The notes under the pieces are model-generated. The model did not search any database and was not told where the DNA came from. It saw only the letters and a program-made list of their open reading frames with translations. The translations under genes were made by a program, and so were the position numbers. From assembly GCA_039105265.1 (NCBI GenBank), contig JAPFFF010000029.1:1674001-1738000 (forward strand): 64,000 bases of DNA, read 5' to 3'. Shown here one piece after another: positions 28,969 to 38,539 of the stretch; position 1 is the stretch's first letter, and every line of letters begins with the position of its first letter. The DNA is from Tritrichomonas musculus. Taxonomy: Eukaryota; Parabasalia; Tritrichomonadida; Tritrichomonadidae.

Positions 28969-30510
28969 ATGAATTACAATACAAAACTAAATGAAGAATT
29001 GGGACCCCTCCAAATTAAAGTATTTTCGCGATGGGTTTCAACCCATTTAAAATCAATACCTAATTCCGATGTTCAGGATGTAACGAAAGATTTATCCGAT
29101 GGCGTGAAATTAATAGAACTCGCTGAAATTCTAACTCATAAAAAAGCAACACGTCTTTGGGAGCATAAACCTACTTTAAAAGTTGAAAACGTTCAGAATT
29201 GTGATTTAGCCCTCAATATGTTTTCAAATGACGGTGTTAAACTTGTTGGTATATCTGGAAAAGACATTAGTGATAATAACAAAAAGCTTATACTCGGATT
29301 AATATGGTCATTAATTTTACATTATTCAGTAGATCATTCAGCCAAACTTGATGATATTATTACTAGCAAAATTAACAATTTAATTAAATCAGAATCAGAT
29401 CCACGGAATGAATTGATTTCTTGGGCAGTTAATAGAACCAGAGATTATAATAATGTCAATGATTTTCAACCTTACGATTTAGCAATGTGTGCTTTACTAG
29501 ATTCTTATTATCCTGATAAAATCCAATTCAAATCACTAAATCCAGATGATCATCAGCATAATGCAAAGCTTGCATTTGATGTAATGAACGAACTTGGCAT
29601 TATTTGTTATATTTATCCAGAAGATCTTCCAAAAAATGAAAACAAAGTTGATAGAATGGCCCTTGTAACGCAACTTTCAGCTGTTAAATCAGTTCTTGAT
29701 AATGTAATTAAATCAGGACTCATTAAAAATGCTGAATCAAAAGTTTTCGTCACAACTGAAGAACAAAAAGTCAAAGATGAAGAAGCCAAAATTAGAGCCA
29801 AATTAGAAGGAGAGAGAAAATTAGCACAGAAAAAAAATAAAGGAGAAGACGATATAAAATTGAAAGGAATTGAAGATGCCAGAATGAAATTTGAATCAAT
29901 TCTTCAATCGAAGCACAATGAAAATAAAATAAAGAATGAATTTGCAAAAGTTAAAGAAGAAAAAGAAAAAATTGCAAAAGAATCAATTGATCGAATTAAA
30001 GAAGATGAAGAACTTAAGCGTAAAATAGATGAACAATATCGTGCCAAAGTAGAAAATGAAATAAAACATATTGATATGCCTCCAAGTTCATCTGATATAG
30101 ACAAAATTAAAGATGATGCAGAAAATCGTGTAAAATTAGCTGAAGCTAGAGTTGAAGCTGCTGAAAAAGAGAAAAAAGAACTGGAAGCAAAACTTAGAGC
30201 TACAGAAAAAGCATTAGTGAAAGCTAATCACCAAAATGAGTCACAATCAAAAGATGATGGTAATAATCATCATCATAAGAAAAACTATAGAATCAAAATT
30301 CACATTCATCCTCATGAAAATGCTGAAGCAAAGAAGTACAAAGTCGAAATTAAACTAAAGAATCATGAAAATGACAACAGCGAACACAAACATCACATAA
30401 CTGTAAAGAACGTTCATGTTGTTGAAAGAAAAAATGGAGAAGTTGTTCCAACAGAAGTTGAAGGTGAAAAGGTAGGTGAGAAGCAAATCTTTCACGTAAA
30501 AGAGGTTTAA
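28969..30510 (+). CDS. Tandem calponin-homology protein with basic/acidic coiled coil (short paralogue of the giant)
   Basis: The 513-residue protein has two CH domains: residues about 12-118 (LQIKVFSRWVSTHLKS ... LILGLIWSLILHYSV) and about 140-245 (ELISWAVNRTRDY ... ALLDSYYPDKIQFKSLNP). They match the giant protein at 6695-14071 almost block for block, so the two are paralogues. Residues about 270-435 are a charged helix (EEQKVKDEEAKIRAKLE ... AAEKEKKELEAKLRA). Residues 440-513 are His/Lys-rich (NNHHHKKNYRIKIHIHPH) and look beta-stranded, which the giant lacks. Actin binding through the CH pair is family knowledge; the role of the His-rich end is unknown. ATG 28969 is preferred over the upstream TTG because of the initiator and the paralogue. 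A DNA transposon sits 41 bp after the stop. Confidence 0.85.
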   Translation: MNYNTKLNEELGPLQIKVFSRWVSTHLKSIPNSDVQDVTKDLSDGVKLIELAEILTHKKATRLWEHKPTLKVENVQNCDLALNMFSNDGVKLVGISGKDISDNNKKLILGLIWSLILHYSVDHSAKLDDIITSKINNLIKSESDPRNELISWAVNRTRDYNNVNDFQPYDLAMCALLDSYYPDKIQFKSLNPDDHQHNAKLAFDVMNELGIICYIYPEDLPKNENKVDRMALVTQLSAVKSVLDNVIKSGLIKNAESKVFVTTEEQKVKDEEAKIRAKLEGERKLAQKKNKGEDDIKLKGIEDARMKFESILQSKHNENKIKNEFAKVKEEKEKIAKESIDRIKEDEELKRKIDEQYRAKVENEIKHIDMPPSSSDIDKIKDDAENRVKLAEARVEAAEKEKKELEAKLRATEKALVKANHQNESQSKDDGNNHHHKKNYRIKIHIHPHENAEAKKYKVEIKLKNHENDNSEHKHHITVKNVHVVERKNGEVVPTEVEGEKVGEKQIFHVKEV

Positions 30511-30550
30511 ATTTAAATAATAGAGATTATATAAACAATAGAAATAAATA

Positions 30551-30560
30551 TAAATTTTTA
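30551..30560 (+). repeat. Left target-site duplication of the DNA transposon
   Basis: TAAATTTTTA immediately precedes the left terminal repeat and is repeated exactly at 34589-34598 after the right one. Confidence 0.8.
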
Positions 30561-30573
30561 GAGGTATTCATGT

Positions 30574-31711
30574 AGAGAATTCGTCGATAAAATTTTAAAT
30601 AAAACATTTTATATTTTTAGATATTTTATAATTTGATTATATAATGATTTGTATAATTCTTTGAGCCTCCATTTTCAAGATATGAATTTAATATATTTTT
30701 GTGAGTATAAATAACTTTACTTCTGAATTTTTATAATTTCAATAGAAATATAAAAATATAATTATTTATTAATAAATATGCATTATATGTGATTATTAAT
30801 ATTCAAATTAGTTAATACATATATTATTAGTTTATATTTAAAATTAATTTGTATTTTTAACTTTTATAATTAAGAAATATATAGATTAGATATAATTATT
30901 TTTCAATATTTTAGGAACGATCATTTTATACAAATTCATAAATAATCAATTGAATTTATAATCATCTTTTTTTTGAAAAAATATTTATTCTCTCAATATT
31001 TTATTACAATTTAATTAATAAACATAGAAACTTTTCAGATGAATTGAATTAAATTATCGTAAAAAATTATAATTTTATAACTAATATTTTGCATTTTATA
31101 ATTAATGAACTATGATTTTTTTTATTTTTTATTATTATTCAATGTAATTAAATTATTGTTATCAAAGTTAATTCAAGAGAACATAAATATTTAAAAAAAG
31201 TTTTTCTCATTTTTTTGATTTTGGCATTTTGCACCAATAAAATTAATAATATAAAGTAAAATCAACATTTCTCAAAAATGAGCGCATAGCCAATATATTC
31301 CATTCTCAACTGAATAATTCAGATTAAGCCAAAACATATACATAAAATATATAAAAATTTAACGAGCGAATTTTTAAATATTCTACTTTTTTGCAAAAAA
31401 ATTCATTTTCAAATTTTAAAATCTTCAATATTTTTACAGACCATATAAAGGTAGAAAAAAAGATGGATTTTATATAATATTGCAATATGATATAATATAC
31501 GATGACTCAAATCTAATTTCTGAATAGAATGATAAAATTGACGTACAATATAAAAATAAATTTATTTATTTTTTTGAGAGAACATTTTACAAATTGATAA
31601 GTTTATTTTTTTACATAATTGAAATTGAAAAAAACAAAATATCTTTACCAATATAAAATAAAAAAAATTAAATATAGAATATATATTTTTTTCTTTACTT
31701 ATTTTATAAAT
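30574..31711. other. Left non-coding part of the transposon
   Basis: About 1.1 kb of over 80% A+T between the left terminal repeat and the transposase stop. No gene is present. It probably holds subterminal binding sites, which I cannot define. Confidence 0.5.
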
Positions 31712-33757
31712 TTAAATTTCATTTGGTTGAGAAAAGTAATGCTTATTTTTGATCATATTAAATCTGCATAAAAGTTGTGATCCTGATGTATAACTTTCAT
31801 TTTTTTCAGAATAATTGGTTGATAAATATGGTTTAATGTTTAAAACTTTTAAAATTTGAATAGTTTCAGGTATATTTTTTTCTGAAAAAGTGCTAATTTC
31901 ATTTACCACAAATTTCCTTATATAAAAGCATTCATTTATTATTTTTTTATCATCTATATCAATATTGTCATCATCATTGTAAGTAGGAACTCCTGCTATA
32001 TTATTTTCTTTGTAATTTGGAATTTTCACTATGTTATTTTGAAAAAAAATTTTCTTTTTAATTATTTTCCTAGCAACTATGCTCAAAAATAAATCGGCAT
32101 CAAGTGAATCATTAAGATCAGATCTTACATTCCCAAAAAAATTTTCTTCGCATTTAGTAGATATTCTTTCAGTACCAACATTTTCGGAACTATTTTTTAT
32201 GGAATCTCCTAAGCAAACTATAGAGTTCAAGTATCTTATAAGATCAATTTTTCTATAAAAAGATAATTTTAATGTATTTTTTGTTTTTTTTGAAGAAAAA
32301 CGATCATTTGGATCTGAATTTGGGAAATTGTGAAGTTCAAATTGAAAAATTGAGAAGGCAATATTCAAAAGATTCAATCGGTCTTGTCGTCCAATAAAAA
32401 GAACTTTATCTGCTAAATACCAAAATGTGAATGGTAACAAATAATAAGCAAAAGATATAGTTTCTTTTTGTTTAAGTGATTCAATGAGAACTTTTGGTGA
32501 AAAAAATTCTAATGCATATTTATCTTTAAATCCACTTTGTATACTTTCATCAGTAAATGCTTTACTTTTTCCTACAGTTAATCCTAAATATAATCTTACA
32601 ACATGTTTATCAACACTCTGTGATTTTTTATTTAAATATAATTTGCATCTAAAAAAACGTTTTTTTTGGCTTTTTAAAGCGTGAAAAAAATCTGTAGAAA
32701 ATGATAATTCTGGCATATTTTTAATTGAATCATACATACTCTGAATTTCTGGGTTATATTTTTTATTTATAATAGATGTGTGCCATGGATTAGTGGGAGT
32801 GTCTGCATCAGTACATATATATTTAATTACAAAACCGTTATTTTTAGCAATTTCTCTAATTTTTTTTGAATTTTCTAATGTTTTTTTACTCATCCGACCG
32901 TTTAAGTCAAATTCAATATAAATTGGAACATTTGGATAAAAATTATTTATTGGTTGAAGGTAATATAAGCATAAATAATTATTTTTTTTATGATTATTGA
33001 AAAACATTGGATTTCTTATTCCAATAGTTTGGTCAATTGCTAATGAACAGTTGATTAATGATTCAAAATTCTGAAAAAAAGTATTTTTAAATTCATTAAA
33101 AATAAAATCCGTTTTTTCAATTGAAGTAAGTGATATTTTATAATCTCCTAAATATTGACGTGAAAAATAATATAAAGTTGTGATAGAAGGTACAGGTATA
33201 ATCTTTTGTAGTGCTTTATATGAACTTGTATTAGTAAAGTACAATCCAAGACAAATGGTCTTATAAAAATCTGAATATCTTCTTCCATAAACTGAAACTT
33301 TTGCATTTTCTATTAATTCTTGTATGAATAAATCAAAAGAATCATTGTTATTTTTTCTAAATAACAAATATTCAGTTGTATCATACCATATTTCACTTTT
33401 TTTATTTGATTCTGATTCAATTGTAAATTCATTAATAGCTTCTTGATTTTTTTTATTTAAGTCATCTATTTTAGCTTTTAATTTATTAATTTCTTGAATT
33501 AGTCTAATATATTTAAAATAATAGGAATTTTTTTTAGAAACATCCTCTTTTAGCTTGTTGTTGTACTCTTTAATTTGTTCAATTTCTTCTAATAATTTTT
33601 TGTTTTCTATTTTCAAATTTTGAAGAACTTTTTGATATTTATCTTCCATTTTGAGATAATTATTTTCCAACGTAGTGATTTTTTCAAGTAATTGTGTAAT
33701 TTGAATAGATTGCTGTTGGTTTAGTTCCCAAATATGATTATATGAAAGTTGATTCAT
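31712..33757 (-). CDS. DDE/RNase H-like transposase with N-terminal coiled coil
   Basis: The 681-residue protein begins with a long coiled coil (about 8-110). The central part shows ordered acidic motifs like those of P-element/THAP9-type transposases: Asp242 in SLAIDQTIGIRNP, Asp317/Asp319 in YICTDADTPTNPWH, a D-x2-H element at 356-359 (STDFFHALKSQKKRFF), a helical insertion about 425-480, and Glu538 in STKCEENFFGNVRSDLND. The last resembles the P-element 'QD-x-E-x-FF-x-IR' block. No THAP or BED zinc finger is visible, so DNA binding may use another fold. The position between perfect terminal repeats is independent support for a transposase. The superfamily is unsettled: the motifs lean to P, the 10-bp duplication leans to MULE. 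The start ATG is at 33757. Confidence 0.65.
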   Translation of the reverse strand: MNQLSYNHIWELNQQQSIQITQLLEKITTLENNYLKMEDKYQKVLQNLKIENKKLLEEIEQIKEYNNKLKEDVSKKNSYYFKYIRLIQEINKLKAKIDDLNKKNQEAINEFTIESESNKKSEIWYDTTEYLLFRKNNNDSFDLFIQELIENAKVSVYGRRYSDFYKTICLGLYFTNTSSYKALQKIIPVPSITTLYYFSRQYLGDYKISLTSIEKTDFIFNEFKNTFFQNFESLINCSLAIDQTIGIRNPMFFNNHKKNNYLCLYYLQPINNFYPNVPIYIEFDLNGRMSKKTLENSKKIREIAKNNGFVIKYICTDADTPTNPWHTSIINKKYNPEIQSMYDSIKNMPELSFSTDFFHALKSQKKRFFRCKLYLNKKSQSVDKHVVRLYLGLTVGKSKAFTDESIQSGFKDKYALEFFSPKVLIESLKQKETISFAYYLLPFTFWYLADKVLFIGRQDRLNLLNIAFSIFQFELHNFPNSDPNDRFSSKKTKNTLKLSFYRKIDLIRYLNSIVCLGDSIKNSSENVGTERISTKCEENFFGNVRSDLNDSLDADLFLSIVARKIIKKKIFFQNNIVKIPNYKENNIAGVPTYNDDDNIDIDDKKIINECFYIRKFVVNEISTFSEKNIPETIQILKVLNIKPYLSTNYSEKNESYTSGSQLLCRFNMIKNKHYFSQPNEI

Positions 33758-34575
33758 GATTTAGATTAAGAAAAACGCCTATAAAAAATTGAATTAGTTT
33801 TTTTATGAAATATTTGAATGATCAGAAAATTGTGTTAAGTTTTATGAAATAATTGTATATCTCAGAATATCGAGTTCTTTTTTATGAAATAATTGAGAGT
33901 GTGTAAAATATAAACAATTGAAAAATTATGAGTAAAATAACATTTCTGATGTGAAAAAATAAGTAAAGTATTCAAAGATAAGATCTATCTAGAATAAAAT
34001 TCCCATCGTCGGAATTTTGGATTTTATAAAATAATTCTTCTTAAAATTGCAAAATATTATCAATATTTCAAGTTTTAACTCAAACTAGCCAGATTTTTTG
34101 AATCAAAATTCATGGAATCATCTATGGATTCAAAAAGATGTGAGATATTCTAAATATATTTTTTAAAAATGTTATTACTTTTAATGTATATTTTACAAAT
34201 AAAAATAAACATTCATAGTAAAATTTTTGCAAAATTTGTATTTTTGTTGTCATTTTTTGAATACATAAAAATTGAATGTACACCTTAATAGGGTCTATTT
34301 TTACATATAAAACAAAGAACAAAATTTTAAGTCTCACAATAAATTATAGTACTAATAAATTACCTTTATTATTTTAAATATCTGGCATATATTTTAAATT
34401 GAGTAAAAATATCAAGATATTAGGAAAAAAATTTTTAACATTATTTTTTCAAAAAATCATGCTTAATACAATCTCCACAGGTAAGAAATTTGTTTCTCTT
34501 AATCTGAGTCTTCAAAACTTTAAATTGGCTGAAAAAATGCAATTATAAAAATAATCAAAGACGTTAAGTCACCTC
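33758..34575. other. Right non-coding part of the transposon
   Basis: About 0.8 kb upstream of the transposase gene. TTTTATGAAATAATTG-type motifs recur near 33802, 33840 and 33881 and may be subterminal repeats or promoter elements. Confidence 0.45.
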
Positions 34576-34588
34576 ACATGAATACCTC

Positions 34589-34598
34589 TAAATTTTTA
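34589..34598 (+). repeat. Right target-site duplication of the DNA transposon
   Basis: TAAATTTTTA, identical to 30551-30560, directly follows the right terminal repeat. Confidence 0.8.
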
Positions 34599-34919
34599 AA
34601 TTATTTTGTGTGTGGGGAAAATATTTTATTAAAGTTGTAGCTGTCATTATTTAAATTGATTGAACGTCTGTATATAATATCAATTTGTTGTTATTTTGAA
34701 AGGAAGAAAAATATTAGACAAATAATTATGAATAGTCGAGAGTAAAGCCCTCCTACCAAATGGAAAAAAACCCTTACCAAATCTTTATATAAAAGAGTTA
34801 GAATTATTATATTATATTAACACCTAGATAAAATCTTCATTTTATAAAATGATTATGGTAATTTGATCAAATATGGCCAGAAATATTCAGAAGTTTATTT
34901 TGTATTTTATTGAAAAAAT
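34599..34919. other. AT-rich intergenic region
   Basis: A 321-base spacer between the transposon and the mariner-type pseudogene. No feature is recognised. Confidence 0.45.
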
Positions 34920-35910
34920 TCAATCGTTAAGTGGTCTCCGATGCGTATTATGGAATTCATGAACTAATTTCCAATGTGTATTAAGACTCTGACCATTTAA
35001 GTCTTTACAAACTTTTGCTCGAGCATAATATGATTCCCAAAAGTTATAAACAAGTGAGTTAGGCATACTTCTCCATTTACTTCTGAGCTTCTCAAAAAGT
35101 TCGTCATCACTATTGAAATTTTGGCCTCTGAGCCTTTGCTTCAAGTACCCCATATCTGTTCTATAGGGCTGAGGTTCGGACTGTAGGGAGCCAGTCAATC
35201 ATATCTTTGGCATGCCTTTTAATTAGATCGGCAACAGCACGGTGTGGAGGGGCACCGTCCTGTTGCCAAATGTAGTCTCCAAGCTGTGAGCACTGATGGA
35301 ACACTCTATTGTCGGCAAGTAACTTACAATAAGAAAATGCATTTAGTGAAGGGGGACAGCGTATCAAATCTGTTCTGAAGCCATAAGGACCAATCGCACC
35401 TCACACCATTACATGGATGTGGTGGTGGTCCTTAATGTAAAATGAATCTGGCGGATGAAAGCCTCGTTGTCGCCAGATCCCTTGTTTGGAGAGATCAACG
35501 ACAACGGTGCTTTCATCCGTGAACACAACAGGCTTAATTCCTTGCTGTAAAACATGATTGCAATATCTCAACCTGTTCAATATAACTTACTCATTGAACG
35601 GGCTTACTGGAGTCATCTCATAATAATTGAAACTTTCTTCGTGTAGTATTTTGCGAACTTACTCTTTCCCAATTGGCAAATTTGCAGCTTTATCTCTTAG
35701 GTGCATAAAAGGGTTGTCAACAGTCTGATCAATAACTTGCCGTCTGATGTCATCTGTAATTTTATTTGGTCTACCTCTTTAAATAGACAGTTTCTTGTTT
35801 TTTTTTTCATATGAATCAAGAAAGCTTATAATTGTTGTTCTTGGAATTCCCATGTTTTCAGATATGCGTGTTGGTGATAATTTATTGCCTTTGCTCTGAA
35901 TTAATATCTC

Positions 35911-35971
<61 letters not shown>

Positions 35972-35998
35972 CAAGTGTAAGACTCAACTTTGCCATTA
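34920..35998 (-). pseudogene. Dead Tc1/mariner-superfamily transposase
   Basis: Reading the complement from the ATG near 35996 gives MAKLSLTLE, then a 57-base A-run, then a helix-turn-helix region (KGNKLSPTRISENMGIPRTT). The DDE domain follows: FTDESTVVVD (first Asp), YIWQQDGAPPHRAV (second Asp) and, after a one-base deletion near 35180, SPNLSPIEQIWGYLKQRL (catalytic Glu). The second Asp and the Glu are separated by 32 residues if the deleted base is allowed for. Four in-frame stops are present: before RGRPNK, after NLPIGKE, after PVSPFNE and within HVMV-stop-GAIG. The C-terminal 92 codons remain open to 34920. I could not define convincing terminal repeats. It is a clear relic. Confidence 0.8.
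35915..35971 (+). repeat. 57-base T homopolymer
   Basis: An unbroken T-run on the plus strand, the longest homopolymer I noticed in the window. It lies near the N-terminal codons of the mariner-type pseudogene and disturbs its frame. The exact length is prone to sequencing error. Confidence 0.8.
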
Positions 35999-36054
35999 AA
36001 AAAATTGAAAAAATGATCGGAAAATAAAAACTTTTATGCTGTATACCGATTAAA

Positions 36055-36522
36055 TTGACTTTTTCTTACAGTAATCTGATGGTCAAATTCTCTAAAGCAG
36101 TAGCCCACGGAAGAAATGCAGAGATTCAAAAAAATATCAAACTTTTCTTCAAAAATATGCATCCAATTTATATTGAAAAAGGAAGAAAAACTCTAAGGAC
36201 TTCAAATAAAATACACAATTGCTGTGCTAGGAAAAGAAAGCGAAAGTATTGCTGTGTCAGATGCCATTCACCGAAGTATGACAAAAGAGAATGCTGATTT
36301 GCACCAGAAAATGAATCAGAAGATCTTCAAGAAAACAACAATATAGGAAAAACAATGATGATGAATATATTGAAAAAATAGTGATATCTATATGGATGAT
36401 GATGATGATGCAATTGATATAATAACTTTAAACGATATAGAGCATGACAATAATGATTTCTTCTATTGCGATAATTTTGATGACCTTGACAATGAGGTTG
36501 CAAATTCTTTAAAAAATCGTTG
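36055..36522 (+). pseudogene. Relic of an unidentified gene with a degenerate zinc-knuckle
   Basis: A frame without an ATG encodes a basic stretch ending in CCVRCHSPKYDKREC, which resembles a CX2CX4HX4C zinc knuckle with Tyr in place of His, followed by a stop. A shifted frame then gives an acidic tail (DAIDIITLNDIEHDNNDFF) ending at 36522. Zinc knuckles of this kind occur in several transposase families, so this may be the end of an old transposase. A similar tail (NTIILNDIEEDYYLY) occurs at 62699-62848. Confidence 0.35.
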
Positions 36523-37599
36523 AAAATATTTATCTTTATTAAGTGCACGTCAATTAGAAATATTGGACAAATATCGGATGTTTGAAAAAATATCTATGGG
36601 CAATATTCCTTTTTTTCGAAAAAATAAAAACATTAAGTATTGATTTTTAAAGATCTTAAAAATTCTTTCATAATTTCATCGCACATTTCCCCTTTGTTGT
36701 TTAATTTTTTTCTTTTACTTTTTGACTTTTTGCATTTGACATATATAACAAAACAAAAAAGTGTCATTTAGGAACCATTAAAAATATAATTATATTACTT
36801 GGGGCGTTTTCACCATCTTTTAAGAAGTAAACATATTCAATGGATATCAGTTCTTGTTCTTTAGCTGGATTTAGAATAGTATAGTATTGACGGCGGTCAC
36901 TACGCTTCCCAATCCTAAACTGTTTCGCCACAAGCCCGTCTACGACCCACTTGGCTCGAGCCCCTGAACTATTCAAGAATTTTTTTCACCATTAAAATTT
37001 TCGCTTAGAAAACTAATTTTAAAAAAAACATTAATGAACATGGTTTAAATTTTTTTTAACAGTTTAATTATATTTTTAATATGGTTAAAACACTTGAACT
37101 AGTGACATTCATATTAATTATCTTCGCATTATTACTTTTACATTGTAAGAATTTGTCATTTGTAATTGGAAATGTATTATTAATATCGCAAAATTTGGTC
37201 TGAGACCGAAATTAAGCACAATGACATCTTGGCCTCAATATAATGTTATTTTGCATGAACTTGTATTCGGCAACTATATTATTGATATCACAAAACTAAA
37301 CTTTCGATTTTGATTGATTGGCCAAATGATAAATAAAAACAGATATTTATTTTATCAAGAAGTTTGATCTCTATTGTTTTCATGATTATTCCATTTTTTC
37401 AACAATTGAAATTGATATATCTAAAAGTCATATCTTAGTGAAAAAATTGGCCTTTCGTTACGAAAGTTTCGTATAATCTTATTTTCTTAATTTATTTAAA
37501 AAAAAAAATAATTGAAGTAGTTTTACAACATTTTGAGTGTTTTATTAAATCAAAAAGTTGTACCTAGAGAATTAAAAATTGATGGAAAATCTTTAAAAT
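36523..37599. other. Intergenic region with one unidentified minus-strand frame
   Basis: A 70-codon minus-strand frame at 36764-36976 (RAKWVVDGLVAKQFRIGKRS) has more G+C than its surroundings and could be a fragment of a basic DNA-binding domain, but I cannot name it. The rest is AT-rich. Confidence 0.35.
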
Positions 37600-38522
37600 A
37601 TAGAGGGGTCAACCGCTCAACCGTTGTCAAAAAATTGAGAGAAATAAAAAATCTAAAGATCAATGCAAAATAAATTATTAAATAAATATAACAGTATTTA
37701 TGAATAATAAAAAATTGCATTAAAAAAAATTTTCTTTATTTTGCCAGGAATTAGAAGAGATCAAAGTTTTAATGACATGTGATATGAATTACATTTTTTA
37801 AATATTAAAAATCATTATAAAAAGCCATTAATTAATATATTTTTGGATTTAAACTCCTTATGATCAAACAAATATTCAATTTTATTCAATAAAACCCTCA
37901 AAAAATTATTAAAAAACATCAAATAAAAGATATTTTCAAAGTTTTATTATTTCTCCTCATGAAAAACAAAAATTGAAGAAAAATAACCATAATCATCTAT
38001 TAATAAATGGTTAAACAATCAAAAGTAAACAAACATTTATTACTTTTTTTTTTTGAAATATATATCAATAATTTTATGAAATAACAGTACGTTTAACTGT
38101 TAAAATTTCAATTATTGTGATATATAAATAAATAATTCCTAACAAATTTCATATTTTAATATACTATTTTATTTGATTTAATTCTTCATTGTAGAGATAT
38201 CATTTTTTGGTTTTTTTATATTTTATTTCAATTATTTTATATTTTATAATTATAATATATTTAAATTTTTTACACCATAATATTTAATTCATAAGATATT
38301 TTGGCTTGAAAGAGAATTATAGTTATATGAAAAAGTGGGAATTTTCAAATTTTTGTAATTGAATTTTTATTTCCTCTATAATTCCTGGCAAAATAAGTGA
38401 ATTTTTAATTTGAGCATAAAAATATATATTACTATATATAAAGAATTAGAATAATTATTTTATTTAATCAAATCTTTATAAAAATACTTTTTTGACATTT
38501 TCTTGGCGGTTGACCCCCCTAT
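37600..38522. mobile_element. 923-bp non-coding element with terminal inverted repeats and 8-bp target duplication
   Basis: The left end ATAGAGGGGTCAACCGC (37600-37616) matches the complement of the right end (38506-38522) with one mismatch, and TGTCAAAAAA follows at a similar distance on both sides. The flanks carry TTTAAAAT at 37592-37599 and 38523-38530. A second inverted repeat lies inside: TTATTTTGCCAGGAATTA near 37736 and its complement near 38382. There is no long open frame. The right end lies 17 bp before the ATG of the DUF3447-pseudokinase gene. An 8-bp duplication suggests a hAT- or P-type non-autonomous element. Confidence 0.75.
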
Positions 38523-38539
38523 TTTAAAATATATTAACT

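Larger units (their letters stand above)
30561..34588. mobile_element. Complete DNA transposon of about 4.0 kb with one transposase gene
   Basis: The ends are perfect 13-bp inverted repeats: GAGGTATTCATGT at 30561-30573 and its complement at 34576-34588. They are flanked by an exact 10-bp direct duplication, TAAATTTTTA. The only long gene inside is an intact transposase-like frame on the minus strand (31712-33757), with about 1.15 kb of AT-rich non-coding DNA on its left and 0.8 kb on its right. Intact ends, intact target duplication and an unbroken frame suggest a recent insertion. A 9-11 bp duplication is typical of Mutator-like elements, while P and hAT elements make 8 bp. The insertion is in the 3' flank of the CH gene, which it leaves uninterrupted. 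Confidence 0.8.

Noticed and set aside
34860..36060. Terminal inverted repeats for the mariner-type relic
   Set aside because: Only loose similarity (AATTTGATC and AAGTTTATTTT-like pieces) could be found on the two sides, with no exact TA-flanked pair.
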